Part shown: positions 63,948-64,000 of the stretch, one piece after another
Layout of the letters: every line of letters begins with the position of its first letter
How positions within the stretch are numbered: position 1 is the stretch's first letter
Assembly (NCBI RefSeq): GCF_007000325.2
Contig: NZ_CP117268.1
Location: 62,001-126,000 of the forward strand
Direction: 5' to 3'
Length of the DNA: 64,000 nt
Source: Rhizobium rhododendri
Lineage (GTDB): Bacteria > Pseudomonadota > Alphaproteobacteria > Rhizobiales > Rhizobiaceae
Position numbers and translations under genes: made by a program
Notes under the pieces: generated by a model
Seen by the model: the letters and a program-made list of their open reading frames with translations, nothing else
What the model was told of the DNA's origin: nothing
Database searches by the model: none

Positions 63948-63962
63948 GGTATACTGAATACC
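63948..63962. promoter_or_regulatory. GGTAT-N5-ATACC palindrome upstream of final M24 gene
   Basis: GGTAT-ACTGA-ATACC is a perfect 5-bp-arm dyad near the right window edge. It repeats GGTATACTGAA of the pxp promoter. It is about 255 bp from the M24 start, so it may instead serve a gene beyond the window. The rest of 63694-64000 shows no other recognisable signal. Confidence 0.45.
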
Positions 63963-64000
63963 CTTCCTGTGGGCGGTAAGGCAAAGGCAATCCCGGCAAC

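Overview
This 64 kb window reads as a GC-rich Rhizobiaceae replicon (Rhizobium/Agrobacterium relatives). The grounds are the rhizobial dctA/dctBD layout with a sigma-54 promoter and DctD-type palindrome, a repABC locus, a palindromic intergenic mosaic repeat of the type common in rhizobia, and the density of ABC importers with GntR, LacI, TetR and LysR regulators. A tRNA-Pro gene close to a broken repC suggests a chromosome or chromid rather than a dispensable plasmid.

Layout. 1-7.2 kb: glycolate oxidation, glcDEF (glcF runs off the left edge), a divergent LysR regulator and malate synthase G. 7.2-9.9 kb: an NMT1/THI5-type ABC importer. 10.1-14.5 kb: a peptide/nickel-type SBP and two permeases without ATPase genes, next to a TetR regulator. 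14.5-21 kb: a universal stress protein with an FNR/FixK-like box, then a divergent FadR-type GntR regulator facing an amino-acid-type ABC importer, a class V PLP enzyme and a hydantoinase. 21-25.8 kb: dctD, dctB and dctA. 25.8-32.8 kb: a polyol (galactitol/sorbitol/tagatose-like) module with a GatZ/KbaZ-type protein, PfkB kinase, orphan polyol SBP, SmoS-like dehydrogenase, zinc dehydrogenase and LacI regulator. 32.8-34 kb: gene-free, rich in palindromes. 34-41.7 kb: assorted genes (flavin monooxygenase, stand-alone receiver, beta-barrel protein, polyphosphate-glucokinase-like ROK kinase, DUF4337-like protein, GAF-PAS-GGDEF-EAL protein). 41.7-45.4 kb: intact repA and repB, two parS-like palindromes, a probable antisense RNA, and repC shattered into three reading frames. 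45.6-47 kb: a DapA-like aldolase/lyase and tRNA-Pro(TGG).

47.1-63.7 kb is the most unusual part. A LuxR solo with the Met57/Trp61 signature of the plant-responsive OryR/PipR subfamily sits between two proline-iminopeptidase-like genes. A nearly identical 16-bp lux-box-like element lies upstream of each of them. A complete peptide ABC importer (with a fused DppD-DppF ATPase), a D-amino-acid-transaminase-like enzyme, 5-oxoprolinase pxpABC, two FCD GntR regulators, a 2-hydroxyacid dehydrogenase, two M24 proteins and a VOC protein follow. Together they look like a system that senses a plant compound, imports peptides and breaks down proline- and pyroglutamate-containing products. A shared GTATAC-type element recurs at the DapA-like gene, the pxp divergent promoter and the window end.
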